DNA of 64,000 nt from Fratercula arctica (Eukaryota > Chordata > Aves > Charadriiformes > Alcidae): positions 37,968,727 to 38,032,726 of the forward strand of contig CANTUZ010000001.1 in NCBI GenBank assembly GCA_947846985.1. The letters run 5' to 3'. The translations under genes were made by a program, and so were the position numbers. This document shows positions 1 through 14,029 of this stretch, piece after piece. Numbering within the stretch: position 1 is the stretch's first letter; every line of letters begins with the position of its first letter. The notes below the pieces were generated by a model. It was not told where the DNA came from. It saw only the letters and a list, made by a program, of their open reading frames with translations, and did not search any database.

Positions 1-3000
1 AAAAAGAAACATTTCCCAAAGTGATAGCTTGGTTACATAAAGTGCCTTTTCATTTTATATTAAAATGGAAAGATGGACCTGTTATAGAACGCTTGGACCA
101 CTGCTATTAATTATCTGATTTGAAGATCACCTCTGGCTGTTAAAAAGATTTATATTAATCTGTACTTGATAGATTCAGAAGGATTAAAGGAGTGAAGGAG
201 AGCGAATAAAAAGAGAACATCTTCCTGGCTTCATTGTTAGATGACCTTGTGCCATGGTACGTTTAAATTGCTTACTTCCTATAAAGTTCTGTGTTTTCAT
301 TTTCTGGATTAGATTGAAGTGTCAACTGTTTTTGATGAATTACACTAGTAATATATGTTCATGTTCTTCTTTGCTCTTTTCTTTTTTTATTTATATATGT
401 CCAGTATAATATAGTTCACCTAAAAAAGCTTTCAGGAAAAAGATTTTTTTTTTTTTTTTTTAATTACAGTTTTAGCAAAGTATTTTGTTTTTTCAAATGC
501 CTTTAACTTTGTTCTGAAGAAATAAAATATATGTTTAGCTGTTTAAAAAAAGCTCAAATTAAAAGTTTATGCCAAATATCCTGGTTTTCCATGAAATTCA
601 GCATGCTTTGTAGAAAGAAGAGAGTTATGCAAAGAAAATGGACAAGTTATTGCAATTAGTGATTTAAACCTTTATCCTTTAACTTGATCTACGTGAAACA
701 CTACTGAAATCAGAAGGTCTCCTCGCAAGAGCAAGGGTTTAGTCTTACCTTCAGGCTCGGGGTCTTATTTATTTATTGCTGGAAGGTGCAGAGGGCAGCA
801 GAAGGCTTTAAGTGCTTTACTTCTGTTATTGAAGATTCTCACTGATGCAGAACTTGAAAGAACAGCAAATAAAATCAAGACACATTTATATACAGTATGT
901 GTGCTACTGACTGGAATTAGAAAGGAGTGTACATACATACCTTGGTTTATAGCCTCACGTCAGAAGGAACAGAGATATCTTTAGTCAAGTATATTTTGTG
1001 CTGATTAAGTGAGATCAATAGATTTAAGTTATACTATTAAATCTATTTTTTTAAGGTTAAGTTAGTATAAAGTGCAGCAGCTTCTCTGTACATTAGACAG
1101 CCCTGATGCGTTAAACTGCAGTGAACATGTTTTATGCATAAGCAAATGAACAAAGTCATTTAGTATAACCATCAATGAAGTACAAGTTTGGATTTCTTCT
1201 CAAGATTGCAATTTAAAATGAAGAAATTTGGGTTGTTTTCAGGTTTTGTTTTGTCTTAAAGAAAACTCCAGTCTGATACAAATGCTTATTTTCCTGAAAG
1301 AACAGGATGAACTTGGAGATGTCTGAGCACAGGAATTCCGTTGTTGCAACTTTGACCACTGTGACAAATACTAAACAAAGCTAATAAAACACATACAAAT
1401 ATTTTATATATATTTTATGTATTTCCTCATTTCAGATGCTGTCATGAGGGAATTAATTGCGCTATACTGCACAGGGGAAGTGGTACATTATAATGTCTGG
1501 TGTATATGGTTCCCATCTTTTTCCTCAGTCGATGTTTCCACTAGCTCTGTTCCACACAAGAGTGGGAGCATATGCTACAGCGAGAATAAAAACCACCCTA
1601 AGTTATAAAGAGTTAAGCATCAGAAGAATTTTTTTATCAGCGTTTACTGAATCTCATGAATATCAAGGGCTTTTTGTGTCTTTGTTAAACCAATCCATGA
1701 TTTCTCTTGTGGCTTTAAGCAGCATCTCTCACTATTCTTTTTCTGTATGCCACTGTGTGCTACACCTTCTCAAACAGAACTGGAGCAGCAGTTGTATTAT
1801 TTCCATTACGAATGGTGATACACAAGCACCTGCCCTCCTATCTGTTGTTTCCAAATGCAACATTTGATTGAGTGGAACCATTTCTCAAATTATACAACCT
1901 TGCTCCTATTGCCACCTGTCATTTAACATTCCTGTTGCCATGGCTGTGGCTATGTTGCATTTTGCTTTCCAAACCAGTACAGAATCTTGAATGAAAAAAC
2001 TCGCAGAAAATCTGCTTAACAAAACAGAAGTCATTAAAGTAATAAGACTGTCCTACACAGTTTATTACTGTCGTTCAAATATAGGAGTAAAGTGCAAGAT
2101 GTAGCCTTCTGCTCTTAGCCAAAGATTTTCTATTGTTGACCTCACTGATTAATATAGAGGCAGTGTGATTTTCTGGCTATTTGTTTGTGGTTTTGATGCT
2201 TCTTCCAATTGTTTTTAAATTACAGCTGTAGTTTTGGGGCAGAAATACGTTACCACAGAGGAAAGATGTTTACATAGGAAGGGGTTGGCTCTAGGAACAT
2301 CACTTTGGGCAGCTCAAAAGCCAATTGCTCTGTTCCTAGGAAGTGAGTTAGTAAAGTCCTATAAGACTCTACCGAGTAGATGTGAAAGGCTGTAGATCCT
2401 AATGCTGTAAGCTATAATTCTTCCAAGGAATTACAAGTTCTCTGACCTGAAGCATCCTGCCTTGCCTTATTTTGATAGTATGAGCTTAGATTGTTAGCTG
2501 TGGGGTGGAAAAGGGAAGAAGCCAAATATTGGCTCAGGGAGGAAGGTCTCCATAGATCTCCTCAGTTGGTGGAAAGACAGAGAGAGAAGTGTTTTTAGAA
2601 GAAAGTTCTTCACAAGGGCCCATGCCAACAGTCTCAAGTAATACTGAGGAACGCTCCCTGGCATGGCAGCTTAACTGTATATATTTATCATTTTTCAGCG
2701 TGCTTCTTGGGATGTTTTTGGCCCAGGCAAACTAACTGTCCCTCCAAAAATTCACAGACACAGTTTAGAAGCTACGGGACCATTTTCAATAGAGAGTTTG
2801 CATGCAGCTGTCCTGGTTTTGAGGGTCAACGAGTTTAACAGCATGGAGGTGGGCCCTTCTGCAGTAGGTCTCAGTGTCAAGCAATGTTCCAAGAATAAAT
2901 TATATATTTACATAGATGTAGTCTAAGTTGCCTTCTGGACGAAATAAAAGGCATCTGGAAGCTGAAGTGTTAAATCACTTAAGTAATACTGCTTAGCTAC

Positions 3001-5080
3001 AGTGACAGCAGCACAGGGCAGGAACAAGTCTCTAGAGTCATCTTCGTCCCAGGATTTCTGTCAAGTTATTTGAGAGCTCATGAGCAGAAGCCAACAATGT
3101 GAATTTTAGGAGTGATTGAAGGCTGTTAGTTGATTGGACAGATCCACCAATGGAAGTAAGGCAGTGGAATGTCAGCCATAGTAAAGAAACGAAGCCAGTG
3201 GAAATACGATTTCAGTGTCACCAATGCAATGACTTGAGATCCACAACAAACCAACCATAATTGCGCCCAAAGTATGTTTCCCATCTTGCTGATGATAGTA
3301 ATGCCTGCACTGGCATGAAAGTGCGAATGTATCCTGTCTAGAGCTGCAAATACCTCTTCAAACTCAGTGTTTCCTACATTTTCCAATTTCCAGCTTGTGC
3401 AAAATGGAGGTGCAATGGCAGTGGAAGAGGCAACTGCCTGAGCATCTTGCAGTGTCTGCTAAGGGTGATATGTAGTTACTTCTATGGATGATATGTAGTT
3501 ACTTTTAATTCACCTGGGTCACTCTGGGAAAGGTGGAAGGTTGTGGGAAAACTCTGTGAACTTACCTGTCTTGATGTCAGCTGGGCTGTGAGATGGGGAA
3601 AGCAGGATTGTCTTTTTCCCGGTATATTGTAAATGGAGAAAACTTTGTCTAAAAACAAGTGTTGTCAATTGCTTTATTGTTTTAAACCTTTCAGTAATAG
3701 TAAAATCAGCCATGAGGAACGGGGCTTGAACCAGCTCATAGTATCATGCTGCCTTGGTTTCACCCTGAAAACTTGTTGCTTTCTTTGCAGACTTTTTCTT
3801 ATATATGCTAGGGATATACTCTGGTATTAGGCTATTTCTGTCATCTTCTACCATCTTCGTTTCATTATCTGCTTGCACTTTTTGTATCTTTGCTTTCTTT
3901 TACCATAAATTAATTGTATACATTTTTCCATTCTCCTGCTGCACCTGAAATTTTATGCTGCTTATTTTATTTATCTCCCAATATCTTTTTCAATTCTGTG
4001 TTTATTTGCTGTGGTCTTTTTCTCCTCCTAGTGTACATATTGTTGGATAATACGCGTCGCCCTTGGATATGCGGTAATTGCTTTCTGAGCAGTTGCCATT
4101 TCCTCTGTGTCCTTCCCTTCTCCCACTCCTCCCATTAGACGCTTAACCCACTGGATCCCCTCCATCACTTCCCCATTCTTCTACGTTCAAAGTCCTTGGG
4201 GTTTTTTTATTCCTTTTGCAGGTTCAGTCTGCAGTAATGAATCCAACTGGATTATGGTCATTAGTGAGTCCTCCACCTCTACCTGCTAACAGCTGCACTG
4301 CTGAAAGTCAGAACTTTTGTCTTTCTTGCCACCTTTTAATACATTGAGGATATAGTACATGACTGTTGCTTGATTTATTTCTCTCATTGTGTCCCTGTTC
4401 CTGTGTGTCTGGGCAGCTGAAATCTCCTCTTATTAGTTTTGACATTTTGCTATATCTCATAATCTTCTTGTTCTTTCTGATCCTATTTTTTCAGGTTTGT
4501 ATCCAGTCCGTACTACCACCTCACTCCCCCTGTTTTCACAAATTCTGAGCCACGATGATCCTTTCAAACAGCTGCAAAAACTTTTGGCTTCTTCAAAGTT
4601 TCGGCCTGTCAGAAAGAAAGAGTTTTGAACTAAGCCATTACAACCTGAACGGTGTCTGGCTTAGCAAAGTGCATTCCCCCACCCGCGGCTCCCTCCTGCA
4701 GCGTTTTCAGTGCTCTGGCCCCAAATCAAGCAATTAAGTACATGCTTAAGTTCAGTCATGTGAGGAGCACCGTTAACTCAACAGGACTACTTACATGCTT
4801 GAAGTTGGCACGGGATTAAACGCTTTGCTAAATCAAAATATTGGAGCTGTGATTTTAATGCAGCTTGGTTAATGAAGACTATACATCCCCGTGATATGAA
4901 AGGTGCACAGTAACTCATTCTGGTAGACGTTCGAGTGTGAAGGCAGAGAATTCAATCCCACATCTAGGTTTTCACAGGGTGTGTGTTTCTGTGCATTTGC
5001 AGACACACACGCACAGTTGTAGGGAGGACGGCACCGTATTTGTGAGTATCAGGCAGATTGTAAAAGCAAATATAAAGAAT
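1..5080. other. AT-rich noncoding DNA, no feature recognised
   Basis: Unique-looking AT-rich sequence. Open frames here are short, lack domains and lack compositional bias; the longest (136 codons near 1457-1867) has no recognisable motif and is treated as chance. There is a poly(T) tract near 444-462. No repeat family was recognised. It may be intergenic or the intron of a gene outside the window. Confidence 0.6.
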
Positions 5081-5084
5081 CTAG

Positions 5085-5152
5085 GCCTTATTCATTGCCT
5101 GTAGACACAATACGAAATTCCCATTGACTTTAATAGGCAGGGTTTGGGGACT
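5085..5152. repeat. Possible relic of an old palindromic DNA-element family
   Basis: The stretch has the phrase 'attcccattgacttt' flanked by a GGCC-type start and a GGTTTGGGG end. I associate this pattern with ancient hairpin-like repeats in reptile and bird genomes. It is only about 70 bp and degenerate, so the call rests on resemblance from memory. A repeat-library search would settle it. Confidence 0.25.
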
Positions 5153-7639
5153 GTCTAAGACAAATACTGCAACAGCATTTATCAAACAGCTCCATACCAT
5201 GGACACATCTCTCACTGCAGTTTAACTTTACCATGTCTTAGACCTTATGTACTAACTTTGGAGATAGCAGTCGGTTGAGTCAGCGTCCTTCTTCTGGATT
5301 GTGTTAATGCCTGAAAAAATATTTAACGAAGCATGTATAAATCATCTACTTTTCCTGCCCTTTATCCTATCTCTTGCTCAGAGTCTTTAAACATTAGAGC
5401 GGTAATCCTACTGAGCATTTAAATAATTATGTATCAACCCCTTCCATCATAGATGACTTAGCAAATAGTGGATTTGCCTATTGTATTTCAGTTGTAGGGT
5501 GCACATTGTCAAAATTAATATCCATATGAGACAAGGATATTTATTCTAATCTGTCTTGTAGTTTTCAATAATGTTTTAAAGAAAATTAAATCACCTCTGA
5601 AAACTGAATTCTCAGGATGAAATTACATATTGTCATAGCCATGATGTGTCACATTCATTTTGTTACAAATGAATATATCAGCTTAGATTTATTTTAGCAT
5701 GGCTTTTGCTTTCCAAATTCAGGTTTTAAAGGTTCACTCTGAATAGTACTTCAGCAAAATGCATCTGGAGAGACAGTTGGATCTCATTTATAAGCATCTC
5801 TCACTTTCTGCCTTATGCCATAATAAATGTTCTTGACTGTAAGATTTCAGATGAGATCAATTGTACTTCCCGCTTATCCCCTTCTCTACTGGCAAGTCTG
5901 AAAAAAAGACTATTTCTTTTTCACAGCATTTAAAAAGGGAGGACTCACTTGACTAATTTTTTTAAAGTAGATCATTTAATATTTTTTGGAATTACTGCTT
6001 GAATTCCATCTGTAGAATGGCATTTGTTATAACAAGCAAAATAAGAGAACTGCTCACTTAGCAGCTTCTTTCTTTCACTGCCATATCAAATAAATTTGTC
6101 TCCAAAGTTTTCTTTATTAATATCATATAGTTTTTAATGGTTATCTTTGACAGGTGATTGTAAAAACTGAATTCTTAAATGCATGAAGAGCTCTAGATGC
6201 TGATAAAAGTGAGAGATGTTTATAAATGAGATGTGAAAATATGTCCTCCAATAGCAGAAATGTGTCTGTGCTTAGCATGTGATGCCATCATTGACAGATT
6301 ATACTTTTTAATTAGAAGTCATATACCAAGAGATACATAAATTAAATAGCACCTTTTCTAAAAGAAAACTGTAGGGGGAAAAAGCCTATTATGTGACTAC
6401 AGGGTTCATTTTCACAGGCCATCAGCAGAGTTTGAATTTTCTTCATCCCTCCTAGCGAATATCCAAACTCCTGTTTCCTGTGTTCATTCCAGGAGGACCC
6501 TGCCTGAGCAGGTGAAGCTCCAGTTTGCCATAAAATAGAAAGGCGTTTTGTTTAGCTCTGCCAAAATTTTAGCGAGGAGTTAGTGTGCAGTGCCACTTTA
6601 TGATGAAATGGGGGGTGATAGTTGCCGGCTTTCTAAGGAAAAGTCTGAGGTCTTGCTTCCCGAGACACGCAATAAGCTTCCCGAGATACACAGACATATA
6701 ACATAGCAATGTGACGAGGGGACAATCAAGTTTCTTCATTCCTAGGTCAAAGCACTCTCCCTCTGCTCATACATAAATAAGGAATCTCTCTCTTGCAAAT
6801 GAATACCATAATGGAAAAATGTTTCACAGTATCTTGCCCTAATCAGATAAATCAGTATAACAGACATCTCTCTTGGCTGAAATGTCAACTTTCTGCAAAA
6901 TCAAATCTATTCCATATTTCTGATCATAATACAAATACAAAATTAATTGAATTTCACGTCAGTAAGACTGCAAATATTGAATGACTCCCATCTAATAGAA
7001 CCGTAGTCGCAGTTTTTAAGGAAGATTCATCAGAACTGTGTGTCATTAATGTGATGGTGGAGTTGTAGTAACTTCCAGCAGGTGGTCTAGAGAAGAAACT
7101 GTGAGGCATGGAAGAAGCTACTAAATTCCCATCTTCTTAAATAAGAAAAAAGAGAAAAGAAGGTGGGAAGAGGTATCGTGCAGGCAAGTATCCTTCTGTT
7201 GAAAAGCTGCTGCCAGCATTTCTATTAATCTTGCTACCAGCAGTTGCAGTACATGCAAGTGCTAGAGAGACCATGAGGAATGGGGAAAAAGCTGCCTGTT
7301 AAAGAAGTACCTTACATTTAAGTGGAATTATCTGATGCTAAATAGAATTTAGTGTAAGAATGTGTAGAAGCAATTTCTGCTTAGATTAAAAATTACTGAA
7401 GAGATCATGAAAAAAAAAAAAAACCCTTGATGAGATCTTACAACACATTTCCCTAATTTCCCTTCATGTGGGGATATATGACCTGGCATCTGCTGCTGAA
7501 AAGACGAATGAGTGTGAATGCAGGGTGTTCACAAGGTCATTCATCATTTTTAAAGAATGATTCAAATATGGCTTATTTGTTAAGAGAAGGCAGCAAGACT
7601 AACGCCACCTTTTCTGCCTGGGGTTTGTGTGAAAGCGAT
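5153..7639. other. AT-rich noncoding DNA
   Basis: No open frame with protein-like character and no recognisable repeat. Contains a poly(A) run near 7409-7423. Nothing further can be supported. Confidence 0.55.
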
Positions 7640-8260
7640 ATATTTAACGCTTGATTATTATGGGTGAATATCCAGCCGTTGGGTTCCCCTGACCGGGAGA
7701 GAGGAGCGTGGGAGCTGATTCCGTGCAGCTCTGGGTCAGATCGGGAGAGCCCCTTGGATCAGGCACAGCATTGCACCATCACCACTGCACTGCTTCCAGG
7801 GTCAGCGCGAGTAAGTCAGAAGCGGTTTTAGCTACTTCTCCCCGGCTGATTGATCAATTAATGACTCCTACAAGCCCAAGTCTGCTCCTCACAGTGAATC
7901 GTGAGTCCTGGGGTGCATGTTTCGGAGGCAATTAAGTGTCCCTCAGCAGAATCAGATGGGCTCATTTGCTCTGGCTCGGTCCCAGCGCCCTGCTGAGCAG
8001 CGCAGAGCTACCCTCACGGCTTCCCATTATTCCTCCCAGGGCTGTGAATTCCGGGAGGTTTATTAACTTCCTCGGCAGCACTTCGGGAGCAGACAGAGCC
8101 GGCTCAGATCTAGGGCTGCGTGCCAGAAGCTGTTGATCAGAGGGTGCTCAAGAGCACAGCCAGGAGACCGAAACTGTTCTGTTCTCGGCTCCATCTCACG
8201 CCGAACGCCGGCTGACTCCTGTGGTGCTCCTTCAGTATCTCTGCACTGTATTCCCTACTA
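7640..8260. promoter_or_regulatory. Candidate conserved regulatory element (GC-elevated island)
   Basis: About 600 bp of higher GC and higher complexity stand out from AT-rich flanks, without low-complexity tracts or repeat signatures. It holds homeodomain-like cores such as GATCAATTAATGA near 7852-7864 and TTTATTAAC near 8059, plus occasional CpGs that have not decayed. Overlapping open frames of 66-75 codons exist on the + strand but have no domain and no splice context. This composition is typical of developmental enhancers, but that is inference; an unrecognised exon or old repeat is the alternative. Confidence 0.3.
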
Positions 8261-10375
8261 GTCATGTTCCGGGGGAATCGACATTAGCTTGCCTTGTTAT
8301 ACCTCAGATAATGGAGAATTCATTTTTGGAGCTTACCTCATTGGCAGATAGAAGACTGAATTTTTCCAAGGGTGGTTCCTGTGTGGCTTAGTGACCCTAC
8401 AGTGATCTCAGCCCTAAAGCCTATCAACTGGGAAACGACTGGTGGATTATTGTTAGCTGTATGTAGGGCGTACAACCCCGTATTAAGGTTGAGGTATTTA
8501 ATCCAGTATTTAAGAAGCCCAGCACTTTTATCAAAGACAGAATACAAGGGAATCACTGGTAGAGGTGATCAAAGGCACACATAAGATGGATATGTAGCCT
8601 GTTAAATAAAACCGATAATAGAAGTGTCCCTCCCTCCTCTTGGATACTGCACCCTCTGCCAGAGGAGGTGAGAGCTGGCTGACCTGGCTATGCCAGTGAG
8701 ACAAATCTGCTGCTTTCTATTAGGCGCCTGCAAGTGTCAAAAAATTTAAGCAAGGGTACCGTATCAGCTATTCTGTGCAGCACCTGCATAAATCAAAGAT
8801 CTCAAGCCCAAGAAGTGAAAGGGTATCCTTCTCTTTCTTTTCTTTTTTTCCTGCTTCACCTTAAGGAGTCTTGTTCTGCTGTCTTGTTCTGCCAGCGCAT
8901 GAAAACGCAAAGAACGAATTCATGTGCTTGTGAGAAAACATTTCTGATAATACTTTCTGAAACCTTCAAATGAGTTCCCAAATTGGTCTTTTATGGTAGT
9001 AAGTGCTGCCAAAGTTACAGAAGTGCTTTCTGGAGCAACTGTTGTGTGTAGAAACCTGTTGCAGTAAACACTCTTCTGTTTTATTTCCGTTGCTTAGTTT
9101 TTATGTTGTTATATGCAATAAGGAAGGTAATAAGAATAACAAAAGAATAGCTACTAGAACAATTATGACGTTTAAGAAAAAGGGAAAACAGCAGTGAAAG
9201 TGCAGCTAAGGAAGGCTGTTTGGTCTCTGTACTTCCTTGAGAATATCCAGCCTATGCATATCTCTCTGAAAGCAGTCACGACAGTTGAATCACTGTCGGA
9301 ATAATATCCCTATTACTATGGGGAAAATGGGAACAAAAGAGCTGTATTAGACTGAGATGCAACAACAATGTCTTTCGCAATACTAGGACTAGAAAAAAGC
9401 CGGTTTTTCTTGCCTCAGTCTCATAACTGTGTTTGATTCCTACTTGGATTAATTTGATAATCTAAATCAAACCACCATCAACTCACTGATTTTATTTGCA
9501 ACAGTATTTTGTATTTGATTATTGTATTATCTCAGCTTTCGTTTAATAAGTAATGATTTTTCAGTCTTAATGTGTTTGTTAAATCTTTGTATTTGCTGTC
9601 TAAATGACTTTTAATATGCAATAAGGAAAGCTGTGCAGCTAATTTGTTCTTTCAAACTGTATCTGTTTCAGCATGTCAAGAGTGAAACTAATATCAGCTA
9701 TGGTATTTGTGTACCAATTATTTCTCCTCCTTCAAATGAAAATGTTCAAAAAGAAAGGAACTGAGAGGAAGGAAACCTCATTCTGTCGAGAAGAGAAGAA
9801 GTTTTCAATGAAAATGAAGAGATCAGTAGACAGAAATAGTTAATACATATGGCCTTAGGGAAAATCCTTCTCATGGGAAACAGACAGTGTACTGGGGGCT
9901 GGTGGGATGACAGTACTTGATTTGCCGCGGTGCAGAATGATGACTGAATTCACCCTGCAACTCTCATGTCTTAGTTTTGAAAAGTTACTGCTCTGGTGGC
10001 TTCGTTCTTCTACTTCTGTGGACCCTGAAATATTGCTGTGAACAGAATTAGCCCTTGACCACTCACAGCCCTCAATGTGACTGCGCCAGTAGTCAAGACC
10101 ATTAATGCCCCTTCATCCCCTCTCCCTCCTCTCCATGGTACAGGAAGTGACAGGTACTGAACGTTTTATTTTCCTGAACAGCTACTTTCCAGTTTACTGT
10201 GGTTTTATACAAAGGAAGATTCTGATTAACCAGGTCTCGGAAGATGCACCAGAACCTGTCGGGTTTCAGCGCTGCGTACAGTTCAGATATTTAAGCCGAG
10301 GTGCACTGAAAATGTAGAAGTGGAAACGGACTTTTCCTAAGAGTCAGCATGAGTTTGTTATCATTAACTTAGGCA
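8261..10375. other. Noncoding DNA, no feature recognised
   Basis: Short open frames only, none with a domain. No repeat family recognised. The + strand frame at 8734-8973 and the opposing frames at 8338-8584 look like chance. Confidence 0.55.
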
Positions 10376-10379
10376 GTAA

Positions 10380-10720
10380 GTATTAATGACAGATATTGTT
10401 GGTGGGTATCTCTGAGGAACGCGCCTTTATTTATTGTTTGTGAGAGGCTGCACACGCGCGATTCCTTGCCGTTAGTGCCAGATGCCTGCTGGCTCTGGGC
10501 ATGCTGCTGCTGTCAGGAATTACATCTCATGGTTTGGATTATAAACCGGGTTTTCGAGAATTGCCCCAGGGCTTTTCAGTGACTCTCCTTATTACTAACG
10601 CAAGTTGAATCAGCTGTTAGCCGAGCTTTGCTAACTTGGACCGATAATTGGTACAACAGTGCTGCTCGGTACTTACTGGCACCTCCCATAGTTCAGCCTT
10701 CGGTCATTTAGCAGCCCATG
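10380..10720. promoter_or_regulatory. Candidate conserved noncoding element
   Basis: A block of mixed composition holds ATTAATGACAG near 10382, a forkhead-like TTTATTTATTGTTTG near 10425, and undecayed CpGs (CACACGCGCG near 10452). The flanks are AT-rich. No open frame of interest. Regulatory function is inferred from composition and motif content only. Confidence 0.25.
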
Positions 10721-10845
10721 CATAAGTCATGGAAATGGTAGAAACCTATTACTGAGCATAGCTGCCATCAGTTCTCATAGTTCTCACGATGAAGCGTTCC
10801 CTCCAAAAGTAACTTCATTTTCCTTCAGCAACGGCCCTTTACCTT

Positions 10846-10880
10846 GGTTTTTTTTGGGTTTTTTTTTTTTTTTTGGGGTA
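10846..10880. repeat. Low-complexity T/G tract
   Basis: Two T runs separated by GGG and ended by GGGG. A simple low-complexity tract with no other feature. Confidence 0.8.
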
Positions 10881-13800
10881 CTTTGGGCACCGCTGATTCT
10901 AAAAGAAATAGAATCCACAGCTGTCTGGTATTAGAGACCACCAAATTTATTTCAAAACTGGTGATTTGAGTAGGTTGAAGAAGGGTTTGAAAAGCCAAGG
11001 AGAATAATTGGATGAAGGGAAAGTCAGGAAAGGGTCGTTCAAGAAATAACCAGAAGGAAACCTCTTATCTTTTCTGAAGATGTGTTTTAAAAACTTGTTT
11101 CTCTGCACAGCTGAGAGCTTTTTGTTTGTTTTCTCTCATCTAGGCCAAAGGTCAAGCATTTAATGATCTCTGCAGAATGTTTATCTGCCTTCACCTTCCT
11201 CTAAATCCGGACTATTAAGATGATACATCTGATACTAGTTTCTTTGCATGCAGAAGTGGGCAGGTCAGTCGCTATTATATACCAAAGAATTGTAATTAAA
11301 GTCAAGTTGAAACAAAGGAAAAGCAGAAAGCTGAGAGTGCTACATTAACCTGCCTTGCTAGCCCAGATCCAGAATGCGATCTTAAAAAAGGAAAAGTAAC
11401 AGTTGTCTGACTGTCATCATATATGACTAATAGCAGAAATTTATTCTAGGTCTCATTCATTTTGGATTATCCCTATTTGTAAGATGAGCAATTGAAAGGA
11501 CCTTGATCAAGGAGTCTATTTAAATTGTTTGCTGTTTAATGGAAGAGAGAACAGAGATCAAACGATAAGCTAGTTGTACCTAAGAGAAATGAATCAAAGG
11601 AGCACAGTGATTAGTGAGATTTTTATCTGTGGAGAGGAGAGAAATCTAAACCTGTTTGTTCAGATTCCAGTCTACTTTACCTGTGCCACTTAGCGAGACA
11701 AAAGCTTAATTTTTAATTTGTATACAGGGGACAACCTACATTAATTCAGCATGGGCCACATTGCCAAACGCAAACCCAAATCTCTCCATTGGGCAGCAGG
11801 TTCCCAGTAACCTTTATCTGGAGACTTGGGAATGGCAGGGCTGATACATTCACAGAAGTAATAACCCTCTTGTGAGTGACAGCAGAGCAGAGAGAGCCCT
11901 GGATGCACACCAAGGCATTGCTGCCTGTCCTCTCCTTAAGACTTGTTCAATATTTTTCTGAACAAAACCAGCTTGGAGGCAAAGTTACTGAAAAGTTTTC
12001 CCATACACATATGGGAATATACACATATACACACAGTATATATATATAAAGGTATAAGTTCATATACACACTTTGTATTTACATTTAAACACGTCTGTGA
12101 TTACAAGAATAAATATGTTGCATTCCTGCATTCTCCTGTTGGACCTGGTGACATTTCAACTTAATTGGTTTTGTAGATACCCTTTGCCACTTGCTAGAAT
12201 TCACTCCAATAACCGTAGTAGATTTTTTTCCAACAAAGGCACTGTAGCAATTCAAAAGGTAGTAGCAGAAGCTACAGCTGTAGAGCGGCTGTTGTAAAAC
12301 GGGCCCTATTAAGACTTCTACATTTATTACTCCAAAAAGTTGATTTGAAATGAAGATTTTATCAAAACAAATAACTAAACAAACTTCCCCTCCCAAAACC
12401 CCCTCAGATAGGCTCTCAGACTGGTGGTAAGTTTGTTGGTGTTAAATTTGAAGAAAATTAATCAAGTCAGCGTGGCATTTTGAGGCAATGTGTGTGTGCC
12501 AAACACATATCCAAACTTATTTGGATAAGTATAGCTCAAACTTAAGTAAAAATTTGGGTTTCTAAGCCTTTGTTAATTGAGCCAAATAAGCAGCAGCAGG
12601 TAAAGAGCAGCTGGAACAGTGAAATGGGAGAAAAGATAGTGTTTACTTAGAAGCTGTAGTTTACTGACTTAGCTTCCAAGGTGAAATAAAGGGATTTGGT
12701 CGTTAGATCCAAATGTGGTGGGTGAGAGAATGTGACACATTCAATATGCCTTAGATTGAAATGCTGTTGCCAAATCCTTTCTTCTCCAAACCCTTCTCTT
12801 CTGTGGGACGTGTGGAAAAAGTTGAGCTAAGGCAGTTACAGTGACTCTACTGCACCTCAAAAGCCCCTTGCACTGTGCTATTTGAGCATCTGGGGAGCAG
12901 CCCAGGATTGGGCTGAATATTTTTCCTGTACCATGGAAACAAATGGAAAGGAGAGTCTTGAAATAGCACCACTTGCTTACAGCCTGGATCTGAGTTAGGA
13001 CCTTTGTCAAGAAGCATCTCACCCGAGGCCGTTCATTTTGCTCATCAGATATCCAGCCCACTCTAAATATCATTTTAAAATCAATTATCTCACCTTTTCT
13101 TTGTGGGATAGAACACCCAAATTACTGATTGGTTATTCAAGTTTCTTGTTTTCACTGATTGTCTAAAGAAAAATGTTAATCTTCTACCACCTCCCACCCC
13201 AAATCAATGTTTTTATAGAAGGGTCAGGAATATTATCCAATCTGTAATTAACAGGTATAGAATGCATTGTATTTTTCCTTCCTTTGCATGCATGCAATGG
13301 AAAAAGTCTGTAACAATATAGGAGACAAGGGCAAGAAAATTTCCTTATAAGATCATGGTTGTAACAACTGAGTCGGCTACGCTAGCTAAAAGTCCACAGT
13401 GGGGGGATTTTCTGTTTTCTTTATTGGTTATTTATAAATTCCTGATTGGGCTAGATCTACTCAGTTATGTCTGGGCAAACGATCGATAAATATGTTCCAC
13501 TAAAAAGAACAGGATGTTCTCAGTCTTTTGCCTACATGTGCAGCTAGGTGGCCCGTTAGTACTTCTGTGGCGTGGGTGGCTGCCTCACGGGAACTGAATG
13601 GATTAACCCAACTCATTTAATCAAAGTAAATGAACAACCATCAAATGGTGAAATCTGTATTTTGACCTAACATGGCTCTGAGCCACTCACCTAGAGACAG
13701 AGCTCTGCATTCCCCTGAACCACTCTTGCATATATCTTTTAATATCGTTCCTCTCTATAATACACTTCTACTGTATGTTATGTTTTATGAGTAAATCTTC

Positions 13801-14025
13801 CAGCCATGGGAATTTACAATTAAAATAACCTTCACGTTGAGGACATTTCTGGTATTAGCTCTGTCCCTTATTATCCTACTTCTGTTTAAGCCTCTTAGAT
13901 GTGAAATTGAAATGGTTAGTTGTACATGGTAAAACAAGGAAAATCTATTTCCATTTCCAAAAGATGAAACTTTCTGGTGCATTGGCTGGGACTAAACTCG
14001 AGGGCGGTAAATTTTCAGTATGGTA
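10881..14025. other. AT-rich noncoding DNA
   Basis: Contains a TA/CA-rich simple stretch at 12004-12056 and scattered short frames. The longest (minus strand, 12741-13073, 110 codons; and 12085-12396, 103 codons) lack recognisable domains and have no nearby splice or poly(A) context, so I do not call them genes. Confidence 0.5.
12004..12056. repeat. Imperfect CA/TA microsatellite
   Basis: Alternating purine-pyrimidine repeats, mainly ACACATAT and TATATATA units, interrupted by other bases. Confidence 0.7.
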
Positions 14026-14029
14026 TGTA

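Noticed and set aside
1457..1867. 136-codon + strand open frame
   Set aside because: No domain, signal or splice context; composition is that of AT-rich random sequence.
12741..13073. 110-codon minus-strand open frame
   Set aside because: No recognisable domain, no repeat signature, and length is within what chance gives over 64 kb.
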